From assembly GCA_023386645.1 (NCBI GenBank), contig JAEWJI010000041.1:1-52056 (forward strand): 52,056 nucleotides of DNA, written 5' to 3'. Shown piece after piece: positions 15,985 through 25,200 of the stretch. The translations under genes were made by a program, and so were the position numbers. Under the pieces are notes generated by a model that had not been told where the DNA came from, did not search any database, and saw only the letters and a program-made list of their open reading frames with translations. Source of the stretch: Pseudomonadota bacterium. Its GTDB lineage: Bacteria; Pseudomonadota; Alphaproteobacteria; Caulobacterales; Caulobacteraceae. Numbering within the stretch: the first letter of the stretch is position 1; the number at the start of each line of letters is the position of its first letter.

Positions 15985-16107
15985 ACGCACCTCCATACCG
16001 GCCGGCACCTTAGAACCTGACGAAACCCTGTCCATGCTGTCCCAGCCCTTGCCTTTCGCCCCGCCGAAGCCTCAGCCTCGCCCCTGTCTGAACCGAGGGA
16101 GGCGTTC

Positions 16108-16944
16108 ATGCTGAAATGGAAGGCGGTCGCGGCCGTTGTTCTGGCCCTCGCGGCCGCACCCGGTCTCGCCCACGCTCAGAGCGCCCGGGTCCACTTTCCC
16201 CTCAACGAGACCCGGCTGACGCCGGAGCTCCGCCAGCAGCTGGATCAGCTGGCCGTGGAGGCCCGCGAACTCGGCGACCTGGCCGTCACCGGCCACGCCG
16301 ACCCGACGGAGGCGGACGTGGCCGCCGCCCTGGTCGCCGCGCACCGCGCCGAGGCGATCGGCCGCCTGCTGGCCGTCGAGAACGAGGCGGCGACGCGGCC
16401 CATGGAAGATCCCGGTCCCTACCTCAGGATCAGCGACGCCTACTTCATGCCGAACAGCCACGTGCTCAGCGACGAGGGCCGCCAGCTCCTGGATCGCCAT
16501 ATCGCGGACGCCCGCCGCTTCCGCCCCTACGTGGTCTTCATCCATCCCCAGTTCGGGGCCGAGCGTCTGGAGCGGCTGCGCGCCGACGCCATGGTCGAGG
16601 CCCTGATCGATCGCGGGGCCATCTGGATCAAGGCCGATGGCGACGACTTCGCCCCCGGCGAGATCGAGGTCAGCGAGGCTCTGCGCGCGGAGGTCGAGGC
16701 TTTCCGGCCGACCGTGACCCAGGCTGTCGTCATCGCCCTAGCGCTCGAAACCGATCTCCAGGAGGGCCCCGCCGCCTTGACCACCCTGGCGCGCGTCCGC
16801 GCCGAACGGGTCCGCGACTACCTGACGGCCGGCGGGGTGCCCTATGGCAGGCTCAGGATTTACAGCGCCGGCGCCGCCGATCCGGCGAACGACCCCGCCG
16901 CCAACGCCTGGGTCGACCTGGTCGTCTCGCCCTCCGGCTGGTGA
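16108..16944 (+). CDS. Periplasmic protein with repeated degenerate OmpA-like modules
   Basis: This 278-residue protein begins with a signal peptide ending LAHA (about 1-23). Its first module (about 27-85) looks like an OmpA_C domain: VHFPLNETRLTPELRQQLDQLA, then VTGHADPTEAD and HRAEAIGRLL. A similar pattern recurs twice more: AYFMPNSHVLSDEGRQLLDRHI...RLRADAMVEALI and a third ending RVRAERVRDYLTAGGVPYGRLRIYSAGAADP. The peptidoglycan-binding Asp/Arg pair of OmpA is only partly kept, so peptidoglycan binding is uncertain. GAGGGAGG precedes the ATG. It stands alone, upstream of tRNA-Lys. Confidence 0.7.
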   Translation: MLKWKAVAAVVLALAAAPGLAHAQSARVHFPLNETRLTPELRQQLDQLAVEARELGDLAVTGHADPTEADVAAALVAAHRAEAIGRLLAVENEAATRPMEDPGPYLRISDAYFMPNSHVLSDEGRQLLDRHIADARRFRPYVVFIHPQFGAERLERLRADAMVEALIDRGAIWIKADGDDFAPGEIEVSEALRAEVEAFRPTVTQAVVIALALETDLQEGPAALTTLARVRAERVRDYLTAGGVPYGRLRIYSAGAADPANDPAANAWVDLVVSPSGW

Positions 16945-16963
16945 GACCGCGAAGGCCCGGCGA

Positions 16964-17040
16964 TGGTACGTCCTCTCGGGCTCGAACCGAGGACCCTCTG
17001 ATTAAAAGTCAGATGCTCTAACCAACTGAGCTAAGGACGC
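16964..17040 (-). tRNA. tRNA-Lys (anticodon UUU)
   Basis: Reading leftwards from 17040, the sequence folds as a 77-nt tRNA including an encoded CCA end. The acceptor stem is GCGTCCT with AGGACGT, the D-arm has AGCTCAGTTGGTTAGAGC, the anticodon loop is CTTTTAA giving UUU, and the T-arm is CTCGG-TTCGAGC-CCGAG. The discriminator is A, followed by CCA. Confidence 0.95.
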
Positions 17041-17137
17041 CCACATCGCGCCGGGCCTTCTCTTGCATCGCGCCCTTCCGGTCAAGCCGGTTAGGCGATT
17101 GCTTTCGGCCCTGCTCCCCAACGGCTAAGCAGGTCGA

Positions 17138-18214
17138 ATGGCTCCTCTCTCCGGCGTGCGCATCCTCGAGTTCGACGGCCTGGGGCCGGTCACCTTCGCC
17201 GGCATGGTCCTGGCCGATCTCGGGGCCGATGTGCTGCGACTGACCCGCGCCGGATCGGGCGAGGTGGTGTTCGAGGAGGTGGGGGGCGCCGTCCTGCATC
17301 GTGGCCGGGCGCCGGTTCCCGTGAACCTCAAAGACCCCGCCGACCGCGACCGGGCGCTGGATCTCGCTGCCCGAGCCGACGCCCTGATCGAGGGCTTCCG
17401 GCCCGGCGTCATGGAACGCCTCGGACTGGGGCCCGAAGCCGTCCGCGCCCGCAATCCTCGCCTCGTCTACGGCCGCGTCACCGGCTGGGGCCAGAACGGG
17501 CCGATGGCCGATCAGGTCGGCCATGACATCAACTATATCGCCTTGTCCGGCGCGCTCGGACTGATGGGGGAGCCAGACCGGCCGCCGCGCCCGCCGGTGA
17601 ACCTCGTGGGCGACTACGGCGGGGGCGCCATGCTGCTGGTGACGGGGGTGCTCGCCGCCCTGATCGAGGCCCGGACCACCGGCGGGGGACGCGTCGTCGA
17701 TGCGGCCATGACGGACGGCTCGGCCCTTCTCGCCAGCCTGTTCCACGCCCTGTCGGCGCGGGGCGTATGGAGCGACCGCCGGGGCGCCAACCTGCTGGAC
17801 GGGGGTGCGCCCTTCTACCGCTGCTATCGCTGCCGGGATGGAGGCTTCGTCGCTGTCGGCGCCCTGGAGCCCCGCTTTTATGCGGCCCTCCTGTCCGGAC
17901 TCGGCGTCGATCCAGCCACGGCGCCGCAATACGACATCGGCGGCTGGCCGACCTTGCACGCTCGCTTCGAAAGCCTGTTCCTGGAGCGTGATCGGGACGC
18001 CTGGGCCGAGCATTTCGCCGGCACCGAGGCCTGCGTTACCCCGGTGCTGACCCTCGCAGAGGCGGCTGCTCACCCCCACAACGCGGCGCGCGGGACCTTC
18101 GGCGGGTCACCCATTCAGCCCGCGCCCGCGCCCCGGTTCGACGGCGAGACGCCTGCGCCATCCGTCCAGCCTGGTCCCCTGAGCCTGCAGGAGGCTCTGG
18201 CGGGCTGGTCCTAG
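17138..18214 (+). CDS. CaiB/BaiF CoA-transferase family, alpha-methylacyl-CoA racemase
   Basis: The 358-residue protein has the family III CoA-transferase fold and features of alpha-methylacyl-CoA racemase (Amacr): GPVTFAGMVLADLGADVLRL at the start, GFRPGVMERLGLGPE, GWGQNGPMADQVGHDINYIALSG, VGDYGGGAMLLVTG. Residues His129 and Asp159 sit where the racemase catalytic pair His126/Asp156 lies in the mycobacterial enzyme, favouring racemase over CoA-transferase. It would epimerise 2-methylacyl-CoA esters in branched fatty-acid breakdown. Its stop codon overlaps the stop region of the convergent hybrid kinase by four bases. Confidence 0.88.
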   Translation: MAPLSGVRILEFDGLGPVTFAGMVLADLGADVLRLTRAGSGEVVFEEVGGAVLHRGRAPVPVNLKDPADRDRALDLAARADALIEGFRPGVMERLGLGPEAVRARNPRLVYGRVTGWGQNGPMADQVGHDINYIALSGALGLMGEPDRPPRPPVNLVGDYGGGAMLLVTGVLAALIEARTTGGGRVVDAAMTDGSALLASLFHALSARGVWSDRRGANLLDGGAPFYRCYRCRDGGFVAVGALEPRFYAALLSGLGVDPATAPQYDIGGWPTLHARFESLFLERDRDAWAEHFAGTEACVTPVLTLAEAAAHPHNAARGTFGGSPIQPAPAPRFDGETPAPSVQPGPLSLQEALAGWS

Positions 18215-19947
18215 GCGGCGGCGGCCTCGCGTTCCGCCGCGCTCTCCGCGCAGGCCTCGGCCAGGGTGCGGGCCAGCAGCACAGGGTCGATGGGCTTGGT
18301 CAGGAAGGCGTGGACGCCCTCCCCCTCCCAGGCGGCCCGGTGCACATCCAGGGCGTTGGCGGTCAGGGCAATGATCGGGGTGTCGCCGTTCAGATCCCCC
18401 CTGCGGATGCCCCGGGTGGCCTCCAGCCCGTCCATGATCGGCATCTGCATGTCCATCAGAATGGCGTCGAACCGCTGCCCCTGCGCGGCCTCGACCGCCT
18501 CCCGGCCGTTCTGGACCAGCGTCAGCCGGCACCCGTGCGGTTCCAGCAGCAGGGCCAGGATGCGCCGGTTCACCTCGTGGTCGTCCGCGGCGAGCACGGC
18601 GCGTCCGACCAGGGACAGCGGGCGCTCCTCGCGGGTTTGGACCGCATGCTCCTGCTCCACCACCTCGACCGGCAGGCTGAGGGTGAAGGTCGAACCCCGG
18701 CCGACCGTGCTCTGAGCCGTCAGGTCGCCGCCCATGATCTGGGCCAGGCGACGGCTGATCGCCAGGCCCAGCCCGGTGCCCCCGTGTCTTCGGGTGGTGC
18801 CGGCGTCGACCTGTTCGAAGCTGTCGAAGACGCCGGCCAGCCGGTCGGCGGGAATGCCGCAGCCCGTGTCGCTGACCGCTACGATCAGCCGCCGGTCCGG
18901 TTTGTGGAAGTCCACGTCGACCGTGATCGTCCCGCCCTCGGTGAACTTCACCGCGTTGGACAGCAGGTTGAACAGGATCTGCTGGACCCGCAGGGGATCC
19001 GTCATCACGCAGGCCGGCACGTCCTCGGCGACCTCGACCTGCAGACGAACGCCGTTGGCCGCCGCCTTGGGCTCCCACAGCCGGCCGAGCGAGGCCAGCT
19101 TGTCGCGCAGGTTCATTTCGGCGTGATCGACCTGCATCTTGCCCGCCTCGATCTTGGACAGGTCCAGCACGTCGTTCAGCAGGCCGACCAGCACGTCGCC
19201 GGCGTCCAGCAGCATCGAGACATGTTCCCGCTGATCCGGATCCAGCCGCGTGCGACGCAGCAGGTTGGCGGCCGAGATCACCGCGTTCATGGGGGTGCGG
19301 ATCTCGTGGCTGATGACGGCCAGGAAGTCCGACTTCGCCGCCGAGGCCACCTCCGCGCGGCGCCGCTGCTCGTCCGCCGCCTCGTTCGCCTCCACCAGGG
19401 CTCGGGTGGTCACCGAAGTCTGGCGCACCGCGACCACCAGATGGGTCATGTAGAGCAGGCCGCCGATGACCACGAGCAGCTCGTGCGGCCTCTGGCTGGC
19501 GATCGCGCCCAGCACGGGCAAGCCCAGGAAATAGAGGCTGTGCGGCACGGCGGCGGACAGCAGGACCGCCCGCGCGTGGTACATGTGAAGGCTGACGTGC
19601 AGCAGTCCGCCCGCCACCTGGACCATGGCGAACAGCCGGCCCACGTCCCCGCCCTGCATCCAAAGGTAGGCGGAGATGGCGGAATACACGATGACATTGA
19701 GGGAGGCGGTGGCGCAGCACAGGACCCGATAGGCCGCGCTCGGCTCAACGTCGGGTGTCCGCCGGATCGGCCGGAACACCACCCAGTCGATAAGCTGGGT
19801 GCCGCACACGGCGGCGAACCAGACCCCGGGCCAGATGCTGGGCGCCAGGTACCAGGCGACCGCACCGATGAAGGCGGCCAGTCCGATACGGGTCTTGAGC
19901 TCACGGACGCGCACCTGCGCGACCATGGCGTAACCGGATCCGTGCAT
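18211..19947 (-). CDS. Hybrid sensor histidine kinase/response regulator
   Basis: This 578-residue protein has a membrane domain of about six helices (residues about 15-170) without a recognisable sensor module. A short coiled coil leads to the HisKA block AVISHEIRTPMNAV (His214), then the ATPase N-box LFNLLSNAVKFTEGG, DTGCGIP, and GGTGLGLAISRRLAQIMGG. A C-terminal receiver domain (about 445-565) has AADDHEVNRR, phospho-acceptor Asp499 in ILMDMQMPIMDGLEATRG, and the FLTKPI lysine. No HPt domain is seen, so a separate phosphotransferase is presumably needed. It converges on the racemase gene. Confidence 0.92.
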   Translation of the reverse strand: MHGSGYAMVAQVRVRELKTRIGLAAFIGAVAWYLAPSIWPGVWFAAVCGTQLIDWVVFRPIRRTPDVEPSAAYRVLCCATASLNVIVYSAISAYLWMQGGDVGRLFAMVQVAGGLLHVSLHMYHARAVLLSAAVPHSLYFLGLPVLGAIASQRPHELLVVIGGLLYMTHLVVAVRQTSVTTRALVEANEAADEQRRRAEVASAAKSDFLAVISHEIRTPMNAVISAANLLRRTRLDPDQREHVSMLLDAGDVLVGLLNDVLDLSKIEAGKMQVDHAEMNLRDKLASLGRLWEPKAAANGVRLQVEVAEDVPACVMTDPLRVQQILFNLLSNAVKFTEGGTITVDVDFHKPDRRLIVAVSDTGCGIPADRLAGVFDSFEQVDAGTTRRHGGTGLGLAISRRLAQIMGGDLTAQSTVGRGSTFTLSLPVEVVEQEHAVQTREERPLSLVGRAVLAADDHEVNRRILALLLEPHGCRLTLVQNGREAVEAAQGQRFDAILMDMQMPIMDGLEATRGIRRGDLNGDTPIIALTANALDVHRAAWEGEGVHAFLTKPIDPVLLARTLAEACAESAAEREAAAA

Positions 19948-20099
19948 CTGTTTCCCCTCGTTGGGCGCAGCCTAGACCTCGAAGGTAAGCAAAGGATTTG
20001 CACCGCCGACGGGGGGCGTGACCCGCCGCGCGCGCGGGTTTAAGGAACGGGCGTACACGCCGCACGTTTGGCAAGGCGGCGACTGGGAGGGGACATCCG

Positions 20100-20357
20100 A
20101 TGAAGCGATTGATTGCAGCTCTGGTCCTGGCCTCGGCCGCGGGTCTTTCGGCCTGCGAGGAGCCGCGCCGCGACGAGGGCGTGGAGACCGCGCCCGCCGT
20201 CGAACCGCCGCCCGCTCCGGCGGTCGAGGACGTGGCCGCGCCGGCCGCGGCCACCGCGCCCGAGACGTCTCCGGCCACGGACCCGTCGACCCTTCCCCCC
20301 GAGAAGCGGACCTCGGAGGAAACCGTCCAGCCCGAGAGCGAAACCCTCTTCTACTGA
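20100..20357 (+). CDS. Small Pro/Ala/Glu-rich lipoprotein
   Basis: The 85-residue product has a clear lipoprotein signal, MKRLIAALVLASAAGLSACEE, cut before Cys19, and a mature part that is low-complexity (Ala, Pro, Glu, Thr) and probably disordered. Function unknown. It lies just ahead of tamA on the same strand. A GGGAGGGGA purine run is a few bases upstream of the ATG. Confidence 0.7.
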   Translation: MKRLIAALVLASAAGLSACEEPRRDEGVETAPAVEPPPAPAVEDVAAPAAATAPETSPATDPSTLPPEKRTSEETVQPESETLFY

Positions 20358-20468
20358 TCCGCCACGCCGTCGCCATCGGCCGTGACCAAGAGCACGGTCG
20401 CCGCGCGGCGGCGTCAGTCGGAATCGTGCAAGGGTCTTTCACCGGGGGCGGTTGATGAAGGTTTCGGG

Positions 20469-22259
20469 TTGAAGGTCACGCCTGCCCTCTTGGCCGCCTC
20501 CGCGGCGCTCTGGACGATCCTGGCCACGAACGCCCAGGCCGATCCGCGCGCCCTGGTCCGGGGCGAGATGGACGAGGGCCTCAGGGACCAGATCGCCCGG
20601 GCTGTCGGGGAGGTCGACGGCCCGCCGACCAACCGCTTCGAGGCCCGTCGCCGCGCCCGCGCCGCCGCCGAGGCGGCCGAGGCCCTGCTGCGCTCGGAGG
20701 GCTACTACCAGCCGACCATCGAGGACGTGGTCGAGGGCGAATCCCAGCCCGTCGCCATCGTTCAGGTGACGCCCGGCCCGCGCTTCCTGGTCGCCGAGCC
20801 GATCATCGACTGGGTGGCGCCCCCGCCCGACCCGGACACCGCCGGCGCCGCACGGGGGGACCTCGACCTCAAGGTCGGAGCGCCCGGCCGGGCCGCCGAC
20901 GTCATCGCCGCCGAGGGCCGGATCGTCGCGGGCCTAACGACGCGCGGCTACGCGGACGCCCGCACCGAGCCGCGGCGTGTGGTGGTCGATCACGCGACCT
21001 TCACGGTCCAGCCCACCTATCGGATCGTCGCGGGCCAGCTGGTGCGGCTGGACGGGGTCCGGCTGGAGACCGAGGGTCCCACCAATCCCAACTGGGTCGC
21101 GGGACTCGCGCCCTGGTCGGAGGGCGATCGCTACGACCCGGAACAGGTCGCCGAGCTGGAGCGCCGGCTGCTCGAAACCGGCGTCTACGACGGCGTCGGC
21201 GTAGCTCTCGCGCCCGCCGATCGGGCGACCCCGGACGGCCTGCGCCCGGTGGTCGTCACCCTGACCGACCGCTCGCGCCGTATCCTGGAGGCGGGCCTCA
21301 CCTTCTCGACGGCCGAGGGTTCGGGCGCCGACGTCATCCTGACCCGTCACAACCGCTTCGGCCGCGCCGACACCCTGCGCTTCGAGGCGCGGCTGGCCGA
21401 CATCGACAGCCGGCTGGGCGTGGACCTCAGCCTGCCCCACTGGCGGCGTCCGGGGCGGACGCTGAGATTGGGTTCGGCCATCGTCAACGAGGACACCGAC
21501 GCCTACCGCCGGACGGCCCTGACGGTGAATGCGGACCTTCAGCAGCGCATCGGCCGGACATCCTGGTTCAGCTACGGCCTGGGGCTGGACGCCGGCCATT
21601 ACACCGAGAACCGGTTCGACCCCGTGACCGGCGCCCCGATCCGCTTCGACCGCGACCTGGCCATCCTGACCGGACGGGGCAGCGCCTACTGGGACCAGTC
21701 GAACGATCCGCTCGACCCCACCCGCGGCTGGCGTCTGACCGCCAACGTCCAGCCCACGGCCGTGGCCGGCGAGGACACCGCCCTGTTCCTGCGGGCGGAA
21801 AGCCAGGTCACCGCCTACATGCCGGTCCGCGACAACGCGCGCACGGTGCTGGCCGGCCGGGTGCGGCTCGGCTCCATCCTGGGCGGCGAGGAGCTGACCG
21901 TGCCGTCCGACCGCCTGTTCTACTCGGGCGGCGGCGGTTCGGTGCGCGGCTATGAATACCAGGGGGTCAACGCGCGCCTGCCCGACAACACCCCGCGCGG
22001 AGGCCTTAGCCTGTTCGAGACCTCGCTCGAGGTGCGCCACGACATCGGCCGCCGCTTCCAGGCCGTGGGCTTCATCGACGCGGGCGCCGTCGGACTCGAC
22101 GAAATCCCGAACCTGGCGGACCTGCGCTACGCCCTCGGCGCGGGCGTCCGCTACCGGCTGCCGTTCGGGCCGGTCCGCGCCGACATCGCCCTGCCGCTCG
22201 ACAAGCGCGACGGCGACGCCGACTTCCAGGTCTACATTTCGATCGGCCAGGCGTTTTGA
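20469..22259 (+). CDS. tamA: TamA-type outer membrane assembly protein (Omp85 family)
   Basis: From the TTG at 20469, which gives a good signal peptide (MKVTPALLAASAALWTILATNAQA) and has GAAGG seven bases upstream, the protein has 596 residues. Three POTRA-like segments (about 30-245) include RARAAAEAAEALLRSEGYYQP and AELERRLLETGVYDGVGVAL, followed by a 16-strand Omp85 barrel with the conserved PSDRLFYSGGGGSVRGYEYQG (RGY lid-lock motif) and a terminal aromatic strand ending GQAF. With TamB it inserts outer-membrane proteins and may take part in lipid transport. Its stop overlaps the tamB start by four bases. Confidence 0.93.
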   Translation: MKVTPALLAASAALWTILATNAQADPRALVRGEMDEGLRDQIARAVGEVDGPPTNRFEARRRARAAAEAAEALLRSEGYYQPTIEDVVEGESQPVAIVQVTPGPRFLVAEPIIDWVAPPPDPDTAGAARGDLDLKVGAPGRAADVIAAEGRIVAGLTTRGYADARTEPRRVVVDHATFTVQPTYRIVAGQLVRLDGVRLETEGPTNPNWVAGLAPWSEGDRYDPEQVAELERRLLETGVYDGVGVALAPADRATPDGLRPVVVTLTDRSRRILEAGLTFSTAEGSGADVILTRHNRFGRADTLRFEARLADIDSRLGVDLSLPHWRRPGRTLRLGSAIVNEDTDAYRRTALTVNADLQQRIGRTSWFSYGLGLDAGHYTENRFDPVTGAPIRFDRDLAILTGRGSAYWDQSNDPLDPTRGWRLTANVQPTAVAGEDTALFLRAESQVTAYMPVRDNARTVLAGRVRLGSILGGEELTVPSDRLFYSGGGGSVRGYEYQGVNARLPDNTPRGGLSLFETSLEVRHDIGRRFQAVGFIDAGAVGLDEIPNLADLRYALGAGVRYRLPFGPVRADIALPLDKRDGDADFQVYISIGQAF

Positions 22260-25200
22260 CCGAGGTCCCGCCCACACAGGAGACGCCTGCCGAAGCGCCG
22301 GTCGCCCGCCGCGAGCGCCGGCGCCGCACGCGCCTGCAATGGGCGGCCTTCATCGGTGGCTGCCTCGCCGCCACCCTGGCGGTGCTGGTGCTGATCGCCG
22401 TGGTCGGAGGGCGCAGCTATCTGCTGACCGGGCCCGGCCGTGAACTGGTCACCAGCTTCGTCGCCGGCAAGAAGATCGGCCGCTACGGCCGCATCAACGT
22501 CTATGGGCTGAGGGGCGACCTGTTCGACGACTTCACCCTGGAGCGGGTCACGATAACGGATGCGAAGGGCGTATGGCTGGATGCCCGGAACGTGCGGGTG
22601 GACTGGTCGTACTGGCCGCTGGTCGGCCGGCGATTCCATGCCGACACCATCACGGCCGACACCGTCCGCCTGATCCGCCGGCCCGAGGTCGAGCCCCCGA
22701 CCAAGCCGCCCGGCCCGCCGCCGCTGTCGATCGAGATCGACCGGTTCAGCGCCAATGTCGAACTGCTGGAGGGCTTCAGCCAGGAATACGGCCGCTGGAG
22801 CCTGGCGGGCGGCGCGGAGTTGCCCCGCCGGGGGGCCAAGGAGATCACGCTCGACGCCCGCAGCCTGAACCGGCCGGGCGACTTCCTGCGGCTGGCCGCG
22901 ACCATCGGAGATTCGCCCGCCGATCTGCGGCTGAACCTGCGCGCCCAGGAGGCGCAGGGCGGGCCGCTGGCCGGGGCGCTGGGCTATTCGCCCGACCAGC
23001 CCTTCCTGGCCTCGGCCCTGGTCAATGGTGAGGTGGTCGACGCCGTGGTCCGCACCGGGGCCTTCACCCCCCTGACGGTCAAGGGGCGGTATGGAGCCAA
23101 CGGCTCGCGCATCTCCGGCTACTTCGACTTCAGCGGTTCGGACCTGCTCAGACCCTTCGTCGAACGGGTGGGCCGCACCGCCCGGTTCGGCTTCGCCACC
23201 GTGCCGGATCCTGAGAACAAGGCGCTCCAGGGCGTCGCCTGGCGGCTGATGGCCGACAATCTGCAGTCCGAGGCCCAGGGTGTGATCGATGCGCGCGACC
23301 GTTCCGCGCCCGACGGCGTCCGGCTGGAGGTCAGCACCCCGTCCCTGACCCGTCTGGTCGGCTCGGAAGTCGCGGGCCCGGCGGCCTATGTCGGGACCTT
23401 CACGGGCGACGCCCAGCGCTGGGCGCTGGATGGCGAGGTCAGCCTGCTGAACGCCTCCGTGGCCAGCTACGGGGCCACCCGGATCAGCGGACCGCTGGAT
23501 GTCTCCGCCAACCGCGGCCGCTTCGACGTCGAAGGCGACCTTCGCGCGGTCGGAGGCCGCAGCGAGGGGATCGTCGGCGCCCTGCTCGGCCCCCAGCCGC
23601 GCGTCCAGTTCGAGGCCGCGCGCCAGACCGATGGCGCGATCCTGCTCCGCCGGATCGAAGCGACCGGCCAGGCCCTGCGGCTGTCGGGCGCCGGCTCGCG
23701 ACCGATCACCGGAGGGCTGGCGTTCCGGGGCGAGGCCCAGGTCACCGATGCGAGCCGCATCCGGCGGGGCGCGCGCGGCGCCTTCGGCGGACCGATCCAG
23801 GCCAGCCAGCGCGGATCGGGCCAGCCCTGGCGCATCACCTTCGACGGACGGGGCCGCGGGCTTTCCATCGGGATGGAGGAACTGGACCGGTTGCTCGGCC
23901 CGACCCCCCGCCTGGAACTGGCCGGCCTCCTGAACCGGGGCCGCGTCGAGCTCGATCAGGGCCGTCTCACCGGCGCGGCGGGGCGCGTGAACGCCAAGGG
24001 GCTGATCGAACCGCAGGGCCGCCTGGCGCTGGCGCTCGACTGGAACGCCCAGGGGCCGTTCGGCGTCGGTCCGGTCGCCATCGACGGCGCCATGACTGGT
24101 CGCGGCGCCCTGACCGGGACCCTGGCCCAGCCGCGCGCCGACCTGACCGCCGCCTTCGCCCGGGTCGCGGCCGGACCGCTCGTCCTGACCGACACCGACC
24201 TGATCCTCAGCTTCCGCAAGGGGCGCGACGCCTCGGACGGACGGATCGCAGTCACGGCGGGCTCCAACTACGGACCGGCCCGCGCATCGGGCAATTTCCA
24301 CCTCGGCGGAAACCGCATCCGCCTGACCGACGTGGACCTCAACGCCGGCGGCGTGACCGCCCACGGCGCGATCGCCCTGTCCAACAGCATACCTTCCAGC
24401 GCGGACCTGACCTTCGCCGCCCGACCCGGCGCCTTCCTGGCCTCCGGCACGGCCGACGGGCGCATCCGGCTGACGGAGGGCGCGGGGGCCGAGACCGCGA
24501 TCCTGGACGTCAGTGGGCGCAACGTCCGCTTCGCCAACTCCGCGACCACCATCCGGACCCTGGAACTTAACGGGCGGGGAACGCTGGAGCGCCTCCCCTT
24601 CACCCTGGTCGCCGACGTCGGCGGAGGGACGCCGGTCAGCTTCGATGGCGAAGGCGTCTATTCCCGCGTGGGCAAGGCTCAGAGCGTGACGCTGAGCGGC
24701 GATGGGCGTGTGCGGGAGATCGCGTTCTCGACCCGCAACCCCGCCGTGGTCGCCCTGTCCGGTGATGGTCGCGTGGCCCGCGTGGACCTGTCGGTCGGAG
24801 GCGGCGTCCTGATGGGCGAACTCCGCCAGGACAGCCGCGCCGCCATCATCCAGGCCGACCTGACCAGCGTCGAGCTGGGCTCGCTCGCGCCCGACCTGCG
24901 CGGCCGCGTCACCGGCCGGGTCGCCCTGCGCGGGGCCGGCGACGACCTGTCCGGCTCGGCCAATGTGACCCTGGCGGACCTGCGCAGCATCGACGCGCCC
25001 CAGGGCCTGGAGGTCGACGGCGCGGTCAACGCCACCCTCGTCAACAACACCCTGCGGATCGAGGCCCAGGCCAATGACGGTCAGACGGTGCGCGCCTCGG
25101 CGGATGTGACCCTGCCCGTCGAGGCCTCGGCCGCGCCGCTTCGCCTGGCCATCGCCCGCACCCGCCCGATGTCCGGGGAGGTCGCCATCGCGGGCCAGAT

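Noticed and set aside
22232..24364. Long open frame on the minus strand (about 710 codons) opposite tamB
   Set aside because: GC-rich antisense shadow of tamB; composition is Gly/Ala/Gln/Arg-rich with no recognisable domain.
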